A stretch of DNA of 64,000 nucleotides, from the NCBI GenBank assembly GCA_907165065.1, contig OU015528.1, forward strand, positions 75,993,474 to 76,057,473, in the 5' to 3' direction. The notes beneath the pieces are model-generated. The model did no database searches. It saw only the letters and a program-made list of their open reading frames with translations, and was not told where the DNA came from. This document shows, piece after piece, positions 11,801 to 24,590 of the stretch. The DNA is from Caprimulgus europaeus. Its lineage: Eukaryota > Chordata > Aves > Caprimulgiformes > Caprimulgidae. Within the stretch, counting starts at the first letter, position 1. Every line of letters begins with the position of its first letter. A program made the translations under genes and the position numbers.

Positions 11801-14390
11801 AAGCCAAGGACTTAGGAAGGGTTTGGTAAGGCTCTCAGCATGCAGGCACTTACACAAAAGAACCTCTTCATCTTCGGAGGAGAATTACGGTTTTAGGTAA
11901 AGCGTGTGTCCAATTTCTGCTGAAGTTGTTTACACACGAATAAATGACCCCTTTCGTTCCACACACAGACTGGAAAGAGTTTAAAATAAAAGAATCATGT
12001 TGATGAAAGGAAAAAGAGGAGACAGAGGCCATCCTGTAGCATGAGGAAACAGAACAATTAAGTTTTACAAGCTCCTTTTTCCCTTGCACCCCCCCATGAT
12101 TAATGACCGTGCTTTACTTTCCTTAAGGAGTGGGCCCAAGGCTTGTGTATCAGTTTTTACAATCTGTTTTTCATGTGGAAAGATAATAACTGTGCAAAAT
12201 GGAGCAGACTGTATAAAAATTCTCTCTGCAAATGTGATTACACATAAAACCCATAAAAATTGTACAAAGCGATAGATGAACCAAAACTGAACAGCTGTAG
12301 TTTTTCATTATTTTGGAACTGAGCAGAAAGAGTGTATGTATAGAGAATGACTTCAATTTTTTTAATCTTCTGGACTTAATTGAATTATACATCTGCTGGG
12401 AATTTAAAATTTCAGAAGGAATATCACATTTCTGTTAAATTGAATTCTATATTGCTGAAATGAAGAACCTTCTATGAAATATTAGCAATAAGGTTGATAT
12501 ATTTCAATAAACCCCAGCAGAATAGTTCAAAATAATGTGGCACAACTTTTATATCTCTCTATATATTTATATATTACATATATATAAAAGTTATTACAGC
12601 TAAGATCATTGGTAATCTGAAGACATTTTTAGCCCAGTGAACAAATAAAATAAAGCATCATGGCTTTTATGTTTACTCTAGGGAAGATTTTAAACAAATA
12701 AATTAATGACTTAACCACTTTGTGGCTGCTGCAGAACCACTTCTTGCACTGCTCTACTCTATCTTGTGAAATATTTTTACTTCCGAAGCAAAAAAACCCA
12801 AACAACCCAAAACCAAACCATGAAGTGCTCCAGTTCTAATGCAGCTGGAGAATTCAATATAGTCCAGTGGAAAAAACAGAAATAAAATGTACTTGAGCAG
12901 TTCTCAACAGGTATAGCACACAGATGAAAGTGAAAGGATGGACTTTACAGATTACACACAATTTTGGATATGGCACTAAGCATTATCACAAAAACCTTTT
13001 TTGATAGATGCACCAAGTTATTTTATAGTGTGAAGAAGCCATCTTAAAACTACTTAGTTTTATTTAAGAGATGTAACATGGAAAAATGGAGAAGATAGAT
13101 TAAAACCACAGTGAGAGATTAACCACATATTTCAGGTAACAGAAATAATCTTCTAGATCCACCTGAATCCAATGCTGAATCTGCTGCCAAAACAGGCCCT
13201 GGCCCTTGGTGGCTTTCCATCACAACCAGCCACTTGGGGTACTATGAAGACCTAAAACCTAATGGTTTTCATATTATCTTAAAAAAACAGATGGAGCTGA
13301 GCTGCAGAGGGTTCATTTAAAATACTGCTGCTGACTAGTTCAACCCTACAAAAATATTTGGGTCTGGGAATTACTTCCCTCCTGTGATTTCAGAGGAAGC
13401 ACCCCATGGTGTTGTAGTCCCCAAGGGAAGCATCCCCAACACGGGCATGTCTGTGCCTGGGACCAAAGCACTGTCCCTTTGGGGCAATTTAGTACGTGGC
13501 CTGACTCAACAGAGAAAGTAAGACACACACCAATTTAACTGAAGATCTTATGATCTTATGGGTATCAGTTGAATCAATTCAGCTCCTACCCCGCATACTG
13601 CTGTCTGTGACCCCCACGAACAGGTAGGAAACCTGTTAAAACAAAAAGGTTAAAACAAAACCCCACCCTCTCAAATACTGGATTATCTGCAGTGCGTCAG
13701 TATGGCTGCTACAAACAGCCTGAATTGCGACACATCTTATTAAACACCCTGGCCAAAACCCAGTTCTCTTATCATGTAGTGTGTTTAAATAGAAGATGTC
13801 ACTAAAAGAGTTGTGTTTGCTTGCTGAAGAAAAGGCAAACAAGTAATGTAAGACATTGCCAACACTGTTGTTAAACAGGCCATTTTTTTCTGAAAGGGTC
13901 AGAGAAGCTTGCTAAATTCTCCCCGAAGACACACATGCACAAAAAGAAGAAATTGCTATTGCAACAGAACAACTTAATTAATAAACATTGATTGTGCTCA
14001 TTGACTGCTGCAAATTGTATTAAATATTAACAACAACATTTTGTATATTTTATATTACTCATGAAAGTTTTATACCTTTGCCCTACAGCAGCCATAGATT
14101 TTATGTAAGCTTGCAACAAAAGTGACAAACTATTAAGCAGTACGGAGTGCTTCTATAAATATTTGTTGCACATTATCATATACAGTTGTAACGCCTTTAC
14201 TCATACCTATCTGTACACAAAGGTTATTTTCCAAACTAGCAGACTTCAAGTCAGGAGTTTTTGCCTTGTGACTGCTGTCACCCTTTCAACTCTTCAAATC
14301 AAGAGCCAACTCTTTCTGAAACCCCCAGGTTGTGCAGTAGCAGAGTCATTGGGCACTGATATTGTCACAGGGTTCACCATCTCTGAGACA
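11801..14390. other. Gene-free stretch
   Basis: No coding homology recognised. AT-rich dyads occur near 12544-12592. A tandem GATCTTAT pair lies at about 13543-13558, and short A/C-rich tracts near 12790 and 13640. Several weakly conserved-looking AT-rich segments cannot be classified by eye. Confidence 0.45.
12544..12592. repeat. AT-rich inverted repeat, 11-bp arms
   Basis: AACTTTTATAT at 12544-12554 is matched by its perfect reverse complement ATATAAAAGTT at 12582-12592, with a TA-rich spacer between. It could extrude as a cruciform or simply reflect low complexity. Confidence 0.7.
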
Positions 14391-14515
14391 GAATCATAGA
14401 ATACCAGATCAGAAGGGACCTCAAGGATCATCTGGTCCAAGCTCTCTTGGCAAGAGCACAGTTTAGACAAGTTTGCCCAGCACTCTGTCCAGATGAATCT
14501 TAAAAATGTCTGGAT
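14391..14515 (-). mobile_element. Older CR1 LINE fragment, 3' end (-)
   Basis: Read on the plus strand it starts with the complement of a CR1 tail (AATCATAGAATACCAG), followed by AGAAGGGACCTCAAGGATCA and TCTGGTCCAAGC. The next part, GGCAAGAGCACAGTTTAGACAAGTTTGCCCAGCAC..CTGTCC, followed by ATCTTAAAAATGTCT, resembles the older CR1-Y-like group rather than the subfamily of the 10.1- and 32.6-kb copies. The subfamily call is from memory. Divergence from the expected pattern is higher than in those copies, so this is an older insertion. The boundary on the right is uncertain by about 20 bp. Confidence 0.82.
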
Positions 14516-17500
14516 CTGACTTAACTTTGTGTTATCTGGTACCATTATATCTGTATTGGTCAGGGTTATGGCAAACCACTTGCATGATGGCTACACATCT
14601 GGTTACACATCAGGGACTGTCGCCTTTTGGTCACTTTGCAGGAAGGCACTGCACTGTCTGTGGATGGACAGCAATCACAAATGGGACATGTGGACTGCTG
14701 AGAGACTATGGACCACCCATTCAAAACAGTAAAATATCTTCAATGACCTTCAAATAAAGGCAATTTCCAATAAAGTCTCATCATTTTGGACAGTGGCTCC
14801 CCACTTCTATACTTTTCATTAAAAAGCACTTAAAACCATTTCTGCAAATAGCATGGCTGAATGCATCTGCCTCTTGAGAGGAAGGTAAGAGCTAGATAAC
14901 AGTGCACAGCCACGTGATATAAAGAGTTTACAACAACAAGGCTAGAAAAACACTGTATCTAATCCAAACTGGAAGGGAACAGAGATAGGAAAATCTTTAT
15001 CCATTCTGGACCATCGCCAGGACATTGCAAGCGCATGTGTGTCACTGTGTTAGACACCCACCATCTTACCAAAATGAAGAAGCATTTTAGTGATTACCTG
15101 TGATCAGGTGTTAAAGCATTCACATCTTGGAGGCTGATAGCTGAATGGAGTGTTCTTGTTTTTATTATCTTCTCCTTTTTTAATGGCAGCAATTAGAAAA
15201 GTTGTGCTGTCAACATGATTTTTAACATCTATAGTTCCAAATGGGTAGTGTTAATGGAGAAATAGAGGCATCCAGGTTTTATTAATTATTCTGGAAAAGC
15301 CATTTAGAAGATGGGACATCTGCAGATGGTGATACCTCATTTAAGACTGTCTTCATAAAATGAAGGTTTCTGTTTTCTCTATTCCCTCCAACATCTCCCA
15401 CCCCGAAACAATTCTTTCTCTTCATCTGTGTCTTTTTAAAAAAAAAAAATTGAAAATATAATAGAGAGTAAAGAATTCAAAAATATACTAACCTGAGGAG
15501 GAAATTATATAAATTAAAGTTTTTTCTAATGAGTATAGATCAGAGTCAAAAGCCTTTTCTTTAAACAGAAAGCAATATAAAGAATTTGAAAATCAGACAT
15601 GAAAGATTTTTAAAGGCTCTTTCAGGTAACTAGTCAAGGGAAATGACTGTCTTTGAATCTTGGCTTTAAGTAAAATATAAGCCACTCTTGTCTTAAATCA
15701 CACTCGTTATCATGGTATTAATTGTCCAAAAAGCAGTTTTAATGTGACATCCTCATTAAAGATGTGAAAAACCTAGCCCTTGGCGATGGGGAGCAGTCCC
15801 TTGAGCAATTCTGAAATCCTGACTTCAGAATGAAACAAGCAGCTGGTCCCTTGCATCACCGCTGGAAAGGCCATTGCCACAGCAAGCTGTAGGCCACACA
15901 CATCTGCTTTCATGTTTATGGTGACTAATTTGAGTTTTGATATTCCTGCGCTTCATTTCACAACCTGAACATTACATTAGGGAGCATTTGAGCCTTATTT
16001 TTATTACCAATCAAAATTTTGGCAGAGACAATTACACATCACCTTTCCAATGAGGTTATATCATTTCACAAGAGCATGGAGACAAAACAAACAAACAAAC
16101 AAAACTCACACCATACTTCTCCCTGCAAAAAAAAAAAACCCAACCAACCAAAAAAACCCACAACAAAGAAAACCCTATAAACCCAAACCCTATGTCCATT
16201 TCTGCTGCTATGTATATGATTCATTATGTCTTTTACCTACTTCCCCAGAAGCATTGGAAAATATATTACTCCCTACTGCTTGAGAACTGAAGGGGAACCA
16301 TTTCATATAGGCACATGTAGCAGACCAGAGGGCATGTTCATTCCTGACAGAGAATTTGACAGGTTCAGTAAACTATTTATGTACCTGTACACACCACCTC
16401 CAGACACAGACAGTGAACTGAACAGATTCAACCATCTTTACTCCTGGCCTGTAAGTAAATTAAATCTGCATCTTGACCATGTTGCCTGGAAGAGGTTATT
16501 CAATTATTTAGAGGGCAATAACAGGTAACTGCACTTTGCAGCAGTTTGTAGACAGCTACTGTACAGTTTTGAACAAAGAAAATATGGACTGTGGCAGTGA
16601 GGATATATTAAAAAAGAGGGAACAAAAAAAGTCCTGCAAACTCAGAAGTATTTCTAACTCTGCTTTTCTCCAAGGTTCCTCAAGTACCTGTGTCATAGCG
16701 ATCTTTGTCAGATATTCAGCAAAACATGTAGCATCTGAAAACAGGCCATTGCTGCAATACCAACTGATCTCAGAATCTGAAGTTAGCCCAGTTTTATTCT
16801 TAAAGCTCATTTTCAGGGGCTCATTTTACCCCTCTGTCTCCTCTCTGCCTAACACTGATCTCCTTTTTAAGCTTTGGTGTTTGCTCTTAGTTTTAAGTGT
16901 CAAGAAATATTGGTATATGTAGCAGAAAGAAACTTAAATCCTGACCAAGTCAGGAATTTAAGAGTCTGAAAGAATTTGACAGGTAAGTCACTTTAAATAG
17001 TCCTTTAGCCACCTGGACAAGTCTCCTTGGATACTCTTGCTTTCTCAGTTTTCCATCTTCCTTAGAGCACTGTAGAAAAAAAACAGGTTTTCCCTTGTGT
17101 CTTCCATACTCTACCACACCTGCTTTGCTCTAAAAGAGTATTTATCATCAGAAGATATTTTGGGACACAGTTTTCATGAAAAATGTCAAGCAAAGCTATG
17201 CTATAGCACTGCTTAGGCAGGTAAGGGTCCACTTGTACACACTGAAATCAACGTGCCTCTACAGCAGCCAGCTGGAACTGGCCACACAGGGATTTGCAAA
17301 GTGCTTTAAAGAATTAACATGCTGGTGTGGGACACAAGAGTTACGTATTAGGGCAATGGAATCTGGGAACGTCCAAAGCCACAGGAGAAGCTGAAGGTCC
17401 CTGCTGGCTTTCAGCCCAGGATTCAGGGCAGGGAATCAAATCACATTAAACACAATTAGCACAGCTCTCACAGACAAGCGGGGGCTCTTTTTACCTACTG

Positions 17501-20500
17501 GGGGTTGCTGCTGAACAGCAAGTTGCAAGCAAGTTAAGGGTTTAGATTGGACTTTGGATTTTGCTGATGAGATGCATCATTTGCTATATGTGACCACCAG
17601 ATAGTCAACTTGATGCTGCACACTCCAGCTCAAACATATAGGTGAGGGCTTGCTTGTGCTTGGCGTTCCCCAGCCAGCTCCATAGTGAGCCATTATGGGC
17701 TTTGGCTTTCTTACCTTCAATTTTGCAGCTTTATATTCCTAAAAGTGCCACTGACTGGTGTGAACTGTGGCTGTAATTTTGATCACAGCAGAGTCTCAGC
17801 CCTGCACGTCAAGTCACCTGCCATCTCTCTGTAGTGCATTTAAGGGGTATTGTGTGAAAGTAAGAGCTGGAAAAAATAAGTTGAATTTGCCCTAATTACA
17901 CATCAAAATAAAAAATTATGTTCATTGAAAGAAATCAGTGTAAAAGCCCTTTCTCTGAAGACTGAACATGGGGTTAAATCTTTGGGCTCATTTATTTCAA
18001 TCAGGAAGAAAAATGATTGTTAAACAAAGTTCCCAAAGCCCAATTTTTTCACTTCCAGATAATAACGTTTCCTCATTGCTAGATGAAGTCGTGTGGAGGG
18101 CTTGCGCTTTTCCATATTACATTTCTTGGAAGGTTTATTTGCCATTCAGAGGAAATTATCACTGGCAAGAAACTATTAGTTTACTGTTCGAGAAAAAGCT
18201 TCAGAATTTTCCAGGGTGGGATAGGTCCTCTGCTCTTGCTGACCACACAGGAAGCATCACCTTTTGTGCAGCACCACACCTTTACATACTTAAATTCCCA
18301 TGTGCTTGGCTTTTCTAGATAAGTTAGTGGCATCCAAGGTGTTTTTCAGAATTTGAAGCAGTATTTCAGGGACTTTAATTAGTACACATTGTCCTTGTCT
18401 TTGGAAAATAAGCACCATCCCCTTATGTCATATAAATCTCCCTCTCCCATCAGTAGGAAAAGCTTTCTGATCAGTATTTGCTTTGACAATGGAACACCAA
18501 TATTAAAGACCATCGTGGTGCAGTACCTCAAAACTAACTGCAATTAAGTCTCTCTTAGCAGCTCCCATCATGACCAATAGATTGCAACTTTGCCAAACTC
18601 CAGCTGTTCCAGTGTGCAGTAACACTCCTTGGTTAAACCAACTCTATTTGTAGCCATCCACTGAATTATAAATTCAAACTTTGCAGCTCTGGAAAAAGAA
18701 AACAGAAGTTTTACATGATATACTGTGCACCCTAATCACAAAGGCAGGCAAAGCCAAAAGATGTGGTGAAGGCTTCAATGTAAAACACAAACTTCTGCCC
18801 TTTTGGCTCCGCAAAAGAGTAAGAATGTTAAGTTAAAACATCTAAAGCCCTTGAAGGACTAGTGAAAGGACTTGAAGGCAGTTAGTGAAATTATTAATTA
18901 AAAACAAGTATCATCATACCTTTTCCTTCGGTACATGATAAGCAAAAGTATTTAAACAAATCTGTACACTGATAAAAATAATACCTTTTATTTAATAAGA
19001 TATTCCTACTACTCAGGCAAGGTCTTCTGTAGTGACACATACCTCAGTGTTCAGTTTAGACTATTTGGGTATGATATGTGATAAATAAGTGCTGAAAATA
19101 CATTAATGGGTTTGGCATGGAACATAAAAGACTACGCACAGCCACTAGATTTGGACTTACTAACTTTGAAATAAGATTGCTTTATCTGCCTGGATTCACA
19201 GGACTTGTTGAAGAGCCAGGTGGGCTTACAGGTGTTAAACTAGCCACTGGCAGGCTATCATGGCTTCTCCAAGTGCAGAGGAAATATTTTTCTACTTCAC
19301 AGCAGGAGCTGCATGCATGAGAAATGTAATGCAAATTGGATTTATCTGACTTTACTTTTCTTCTTCAGTGAAGATGTGGAAAGATGATTAAGCAAGCAGT
19401 TTCCTCCTACATTTTCATTCCAAATTGTTTCCACAGGCTTAAGTCTCAAATGACATGTGCCTTTTTTGGCTAGTCTAATGTTGGAGTAAGTAGATCTGTG
19501 CTTCCCTCTCCACTCCTTGAAAGACTAAAATTAGTTTTCAGGGCTTGAGATTGTCTGGATGACTTAGATTCCACTTCAGCTTCTCTTTTGCATAGATAAC
19601 TGCGATAATGTTCTTTTCTAGGATGGACTTGCTACTTTGAGTTTCTAAGACTCATCACAGAAGTGAAAGTGAACCTTTACTTTGGGTTCAAGAAGGAAAA
19701 GTTTAAACAGAAAGAATAAAACCACATTTGTTGTCAGATTGTTTGGGACCTACCACTACTATCCCATTTTAGAGAGAGGACAGAAAAGAAGCAGCCTCTC
19801 AAATCACAACACATTTTAAACTATTTACCCTGTTCATAGATGCTCAATGTTGTAAATGCAGGCACACAGCACAGCCTTGATAAAGAGACGCTCAAGCCTG
19901 CTGCTCTCTGTCTCTGCAAGCAACTTAGTTCTAACTCTACTTTTCCAATGTATCAACATTGATGAAAGTAGACATAAAAAATAAAAAATATAATCTAATA
20001 AGGAATTTAATTTTCCTCCCTTGAACATACATAACTATGAATCCCTCTCTGAATAAAAAAAAGCTGCAGGTAAAAGGTAAAAAAGGATTTGCTATCAATG
20101 AATGCCACATTAAAGTACTCTCCCTTTTAACACTCCCCCTACCAAAAGTAAGATTTTGTGCTTAAAAAAACCTTTTTCCTAAAGAACATAAACAACACAA
20201 TATTATGAATTAGTGGATTTTTACAACTGAGCTGTGAACACTTCAGTTCAGGAAATAAGAGTAATTATTATTTAATAGTAAAACTCCCACAATACTTAAT
20301 GACTTAAGCCCAACTCTAGTCCTCACTTTCGTTTTAAAGCATCGTATACAACCATTCTGTCAGAAGTGGTGTTCATTGCTCACTCATGTACTTCATATAT
20401 AAATACTACAGTATCTCGCTGCTTCAAAATTGACTATCTGACTTGAATTATTTCCCCAGGAAGGGACATAACTACCTGTAACAGGTTAAGTGGACTCCTT

Positions 20501-21451
20501 TTATACCCAGCTCACGTTCCTAGGAAACTCCTTCCAGGTACAAAAATCCCTCCTGAAACACCACTTCCGATACAGAAACTATCACTTCTTAATTGGATGT
20601 TAGCAGCTTCCTAACCTACATATATTTACTTATTTTAAAGACATGAAACCCCCTACTTGTGCTGAAAGTGCTTCTAAGTGACAAATATGATTAATCTCCA
20701 AAGACTCTTGCCTTTTGCTTTTCAATGATTTCCTTATGCTCACTGTAGTTTATTTTAATTAAATTGTAATATGGACTGAATTTAGCTACTTTTGTACAGA
20801 GCCTAGCACAGTAGCACATAGGTCTGTCTGGGTTTTCTGAGTCTAGTTGTTTACACAAGAATTTATAGATGGAGAAACCCTGTTTATATTTCTCTCTACT
20901 ATTTTTCTGAAGTACCCTTAAGCAAAAACAAAACAATACAAAAAAACACAATAAAAAAAACCCCAACACAAAAGCAAAACCACAACAACCCAAACAAAAT
21001 AAATATCTAATTTTAAAAAAGGTTTGGCAGAACACACAACCGCCAAATCAGCCTCTTTGTATTAAGCTGTCTTCAGGGAATGGATTTTTGTGACTGTGAA
21101 TTACTGTTTTTAATATAGAAACATAATCGTGTTAGTTATTTGTACAAAGTAATTTAGCTTGTATGATACACTGCTTCATTCAATCCAAGTACAGTGGCCT
21201 TCATTTCCAAAAGCCTTTTGCTCCTGCCTTGTCAATGGAACTGGCATAACCATGGAAAAAGACAAACCAAACCCCAGACCTAGTCTGTTCTTATCCATAA
21301 AGCACACAGAGGACTGGATTCAGTAACATTTTGGAGGACAGACTGGATTTTGACTGAGTCCACTCTAGCCATGAAGTTCAGATGACACCAGGAATGTGCT
21401 TTCATCTTTGCAATGCCCAAGCCCCGAGGGCTAATGAGTTAGATCTTCATA
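14516..21451. other. Long gene-free stretch
   Basis: Nearly 7 kb without a recognised gene or repeat family. Simple sequence includes an A-run near 15438-15449, A/C-rich tracts at about 16085-16190 and 20925-21000, and a (CAAA)n-like run near 16087. Open frames of 100-128 codons occur around 16226-16922 and 17968-18318 but have no recognisable domain, and the two in the first cluster overlap or adjoin in different frames. I treat them as chance. Confidence 0.45.
20925..21000. repeat. A/C-rich low-complexity tract
   Basis: Irregular A-rich sequence with scattered CC and CCC groups. On the minus strand it reads as a T/G-rich tract and yields a cysteine/phenylalanine-rich frame that is not a real protein. 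Confidence 0.75.
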
Positions 21452-21484
21452 ATCACAGAATGGTTTGGATTGGAAGGGACCTTC
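21452..21484 (-). mobile_element. Very short CR1 LINE tail (-)
   Basis: AATCACAGAATGGTTTGGAT followed by TGGAAGGGACCTTCAG is the complement of the CR1 3' terminus. Similarity stops after about 33 bp, where a MIR-like sequence takes over. It is either an extremely 5'-truncated insertion or a copy cut down by later deletion. Confidence 0.85.
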
Positions 21485-21627
21485 AGTTATTATCATCCTG
21501 ATTTAATACACTGAATGGAGGCCACTTAGATATTGAACAATTTCTCCACGGTCATGTAAAATGCCTATTGCCAACCTGGGATGTGTTCCTGATTCCTATG
21601 GACTCCAAGTCCTATGTCTTGACCTTG
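21485..21627 (-). mobile_element. MIR-like SINE remnant (-)
   Basis: The block order follows a MIR core read on its complement: TTATTATCATCCTGATTTAA, GAATGGAGGCCACTTAG, TGAACAATTTCTCCACGGTC, then AACCTGGGAT, and finally GGACTCCAAGTCCTATG before CTTGACC. Five landmarks in the right order and spacing make chance unlikely, although each is diverged. MIR elements derive from tRNA and share a core across amniotes; bird copies are old and few. Confidence 0.55.
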
Positions 21628-23978
21628 TTTGATCTATTTATTAGCCATGTACATTTGCCTCTTTCTTAGGCAGACAAGCAATTAAGCTGTGGTCCTTACA
21701 ATGCAAGGAGCTTAATACAATTTAAAATCGACCAAACCACCCAACCCTATTTGGTTACTGCTTTTGACGTTTGTTTTGGAGGATTCATGAAAGCTGGAAA
21801 CTATAAAAGGAAGGCTTGGGACATCCTTTCTCTCCCACGTTAACTGTTGTGTCAGGCCACACGTTAACACATACAGGACTGCTCAGTGGTCCTACATAAA
21901 GCAATTGCATGGCATTGTGTGATTTTCACACAGCAGAGACATGGAAATAAATAATTAAAAAAATCATAATTCAAGTATGCTGCATCTCAAGAATACTGGC
22001 AAACAGGCTTAATTCTTCTTGACTAGCACATTTGGGAGAGTTTTCTTTATAATGAATAGATTTCTTTTGTTTATCTGAGCTTGCTCTGTATCAAGTGAAA
22101 CACTAAAACCAAACCATAGCATTGGCACTGATTAATATTAATTTTAGTTTTATTCTGATATCTTTACAAGTCTCAGCAGCTAACAAAGGTCTTTCCTGTG
22201 TAGTCGGTTTCCCCTCTACTGCTTCACAAAGCTATCATACATCATCTCTCTATGGCACAGGCTTTAGATGTCAGAAAGTTTTAGTTATGGGGTTTTTGTT
22301 TATTTGTTTTTTTTAAACATAACAGCTAAGAGCCATTGCTGCCGGCAACCCAAAGAAAGAGAGAAATCCTCAGATTTTGGAAGCCCCAGGTTAGACTTAG
22401 CAAAGGGCTAATAGTTTCTACAGAAGAAGAAGCAGCCAAGTTCAAAGCCAATATTTGAACCAGAGGCTTTCTTTAAACTAAAAAGTTTCATTTAGTTCTT
22501 GTTAAGGCATAAGATGGGTACTGCAAAAGGGCACTGTTTTTCATTTTTTTTTTCAGTTTCATTCAAAGTCAGAAATAAAAGATCTGTATTCATGCTGGGA
22601 GAAAAGCTCCTAAGCAAGCAGACACAGACTCCTGTCAAGAAATGCCTTCTTGTACCTTACTTTTGCCATGTGTGAATCTGCTTTACTTAGCTTTCACTGT
22701 ACAAAAATTAGATACATCTTTTCTGATTATTTTTCCCTGGCTTTCCACATATGGCACAGACCAAGGCACTTGCAGAGAACAGGTTGAGTTCAACTAACAC
22801 TTCCATGTCTAAATTAGGGCAATAAGATGCATGCAAGAAAGAGCTATTAATTTACTTAGATTTTTAAATTCTTTCCCAAGTAGTAGAGACTATTCACTGC
22901 GTTTGGTTGCCATCTAACAATAGCCAAAATGACATGTTAGCACAAATGCTTAGCCACAAGGCTAAGCAAATGTGAAGTGATGTGAATAGCTTTTCAATTG
23001 TTCATTGTCTGAATAACTGCTTGATACAGCAGAACTGCAATTACAGTTGGAATTTTGCTCTGTGTCCTTTGCCTACATTTTTGTCACCGTGCCCTGTTTG
23101 ATCTGAACACTTTGAGATCTCACGCTCTGGGATTTCTGGATTCCTACACTTAATCACTTAGACCTTCACGGAAGTCAGAAAGAATTGTGTTTGGTGGAGG
23201 GAGGGTAACTTCTGAAAGGGGACAGGCAAGCCCAGCATAATGCGACCCTGTTGTGACCCTTCTTCATTTCCTTCTTCCATATCACTCACAAAGCTTTGTC
23301 CTAACCACTGAAAAACAGCACAGACACCTGCCTGCTTCTCAGCCATGGCAGAAGCCATCAGAAATAGCCTGCATAGCTATGGAGAAGCCCTGGCTTTATT
23401 TTAAAGTTAAATCTGAACTAGTGAAAGACTGACAGTTCTACAGCTGGAAGTTACTGATGGAGTCCATCATAGGTACATCATGGGCAGCCAACAGAGAAAT
23501 GCCAACGCTCAACAAGCAGCTAAAAGCCTTGACTTTTGGAGTAACCTTCTTCTGAGGTAGGGAGACTTTTTTGTGACTATCAACCCCCAGGACAGGACTG
23601 AGACATGACATATTCCAGAAGGGCATTACATCCAGCCTGAGCTTTCGTTGCCCAGCTCTGGGAAGTTGCCTCAAATTCATCAGCTTGTGAAACCTCTAAT
23701 GGCTAAAGCTCTCCAGCTGGGGTGACTTGTATTAGACACAAAGGAAGATGGTTGAATTAAAATATCTCTTGCTATCAATCTCTCCAAATACCAAAATAAA
23801 ACTGTATGCTATTTTTAAAAATGTTGCTCTTGGACTGTTAGTGGTTTGAAACCAAATGTTTCGTAATTCCTACTAGCCAAATCATGTTTTCATACATCTC
23901 TGATAATTTCTTCCACCAGTATTTAGCATTGTACTGATTCCTAACCTGCTAGGAATGCTAACACAACACACTTCTGGT
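21628..23978. other. Gene-free stretch
   Basis: No coding homology or known repeat recognised. Short T-runs lie near 22308 and 22544. Open frames up to 80 codons on the minus strand around 23158-23680 have no motifs. Confidence 0.45.
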
Positions 23979-24043
23979 GTTGTACTTCAAGTTGTACTCA
24001 AAAGTTGTACAGCAAGTTGTACATGCTGTAGTTAACTTTGTAC
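23979..24043. repeat. Degenerate 12-bp minisatellite, GTTGTAC core
   Basis: GTTGTAC starts at 23979, 23991, 24004 and 24016, that is every 12-13 bp, and a fifth variant TTTGTAC begins at 24037. The first three full units follow GTTGTACNNCAA. This is a small array of about four units, possibly made by replication slippage. Confidence 0.75.
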
Positions 24044-24229
24044 AGCATCTTGTGAAGTTTCTCTTTAACCAAGACCTACCTTCAGTGGAGCCCTCTAAGC
24101 AGTCTGAAATGTAGCAGTCCCCTTAAATTACTTTCAGAGTCTGTTCTACCAGGATGATTTCCTGGCAGCAACCAATAAAGCAGCAATGTCTCATTGTCTG
24201 CAGATTTTGATGCTGACAACTGGAATCCA

Positions 24230-24590
24230 GTCACCTTCGGCTGGCTGGCTTCCAAATTGCTCCAAAACACGAGCGGGAGGAACGACAGTGCATTCCCACG
24301 CCGAGAAGAGGGCAAAGCAAGGAAATCACTGAGCTAATGCAGCAGTGGCACTGCAACACTAGGGCCAAAACACAGACATCTACCAAATGACATAAATGCT
24401 ACCTCCTTGCTGGTGAGCCAGCTCTCACGGGGACACGGGTGCCAACGGGCTGCATACGGGCAGCCGGTGCAATTCCGCGGGAGGTGACGTCTCGACTGTG
24501 GGAAGTCCATCCTATGTGACAGCTACGTCACTTCTGTGCCACATGCCTCTTTACACCTGATCACACTTGTTGACACACGTGCCAAAACAG
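24230..24590. promoter_or_regulatory. Candidate regulatory element: CpG-rich patch with CRE-like and E-box motifs
   Basis: About 11 CpG dinucleotides fall between 24421 and 24540 and six more between 24230 and 24310, far above the local background. Within it TGACGTCT (24485-24492) differs by one base from a full cAMP-response element, TACGTCA (24524-24530) carries a CRE half-site, and CACGTG (24576-24581) is a perfect E-box. I see no TATA box or first exon beside it. It could be an enhancer, a small unmethylated island of an unannotated non-coding transcript, or an unusually GC-rich patch. The motifs are visible; the function is inference. Confidence 0.25.

Noticed and set aside
16226..16922. 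Open frames of 100 and 128 codons on the plus strand
   Set aside because: They are adjoining frames without known motifs, splice-supported context or unusual base composition, and are within chance for this window.
20790..20825. TTTGTACAGAGCCTAGCACAG, reminiscent of the 3' tail of an ancient amniote repeat
   Set aside because: Only about 20 bp match and nothing on either side extends it.
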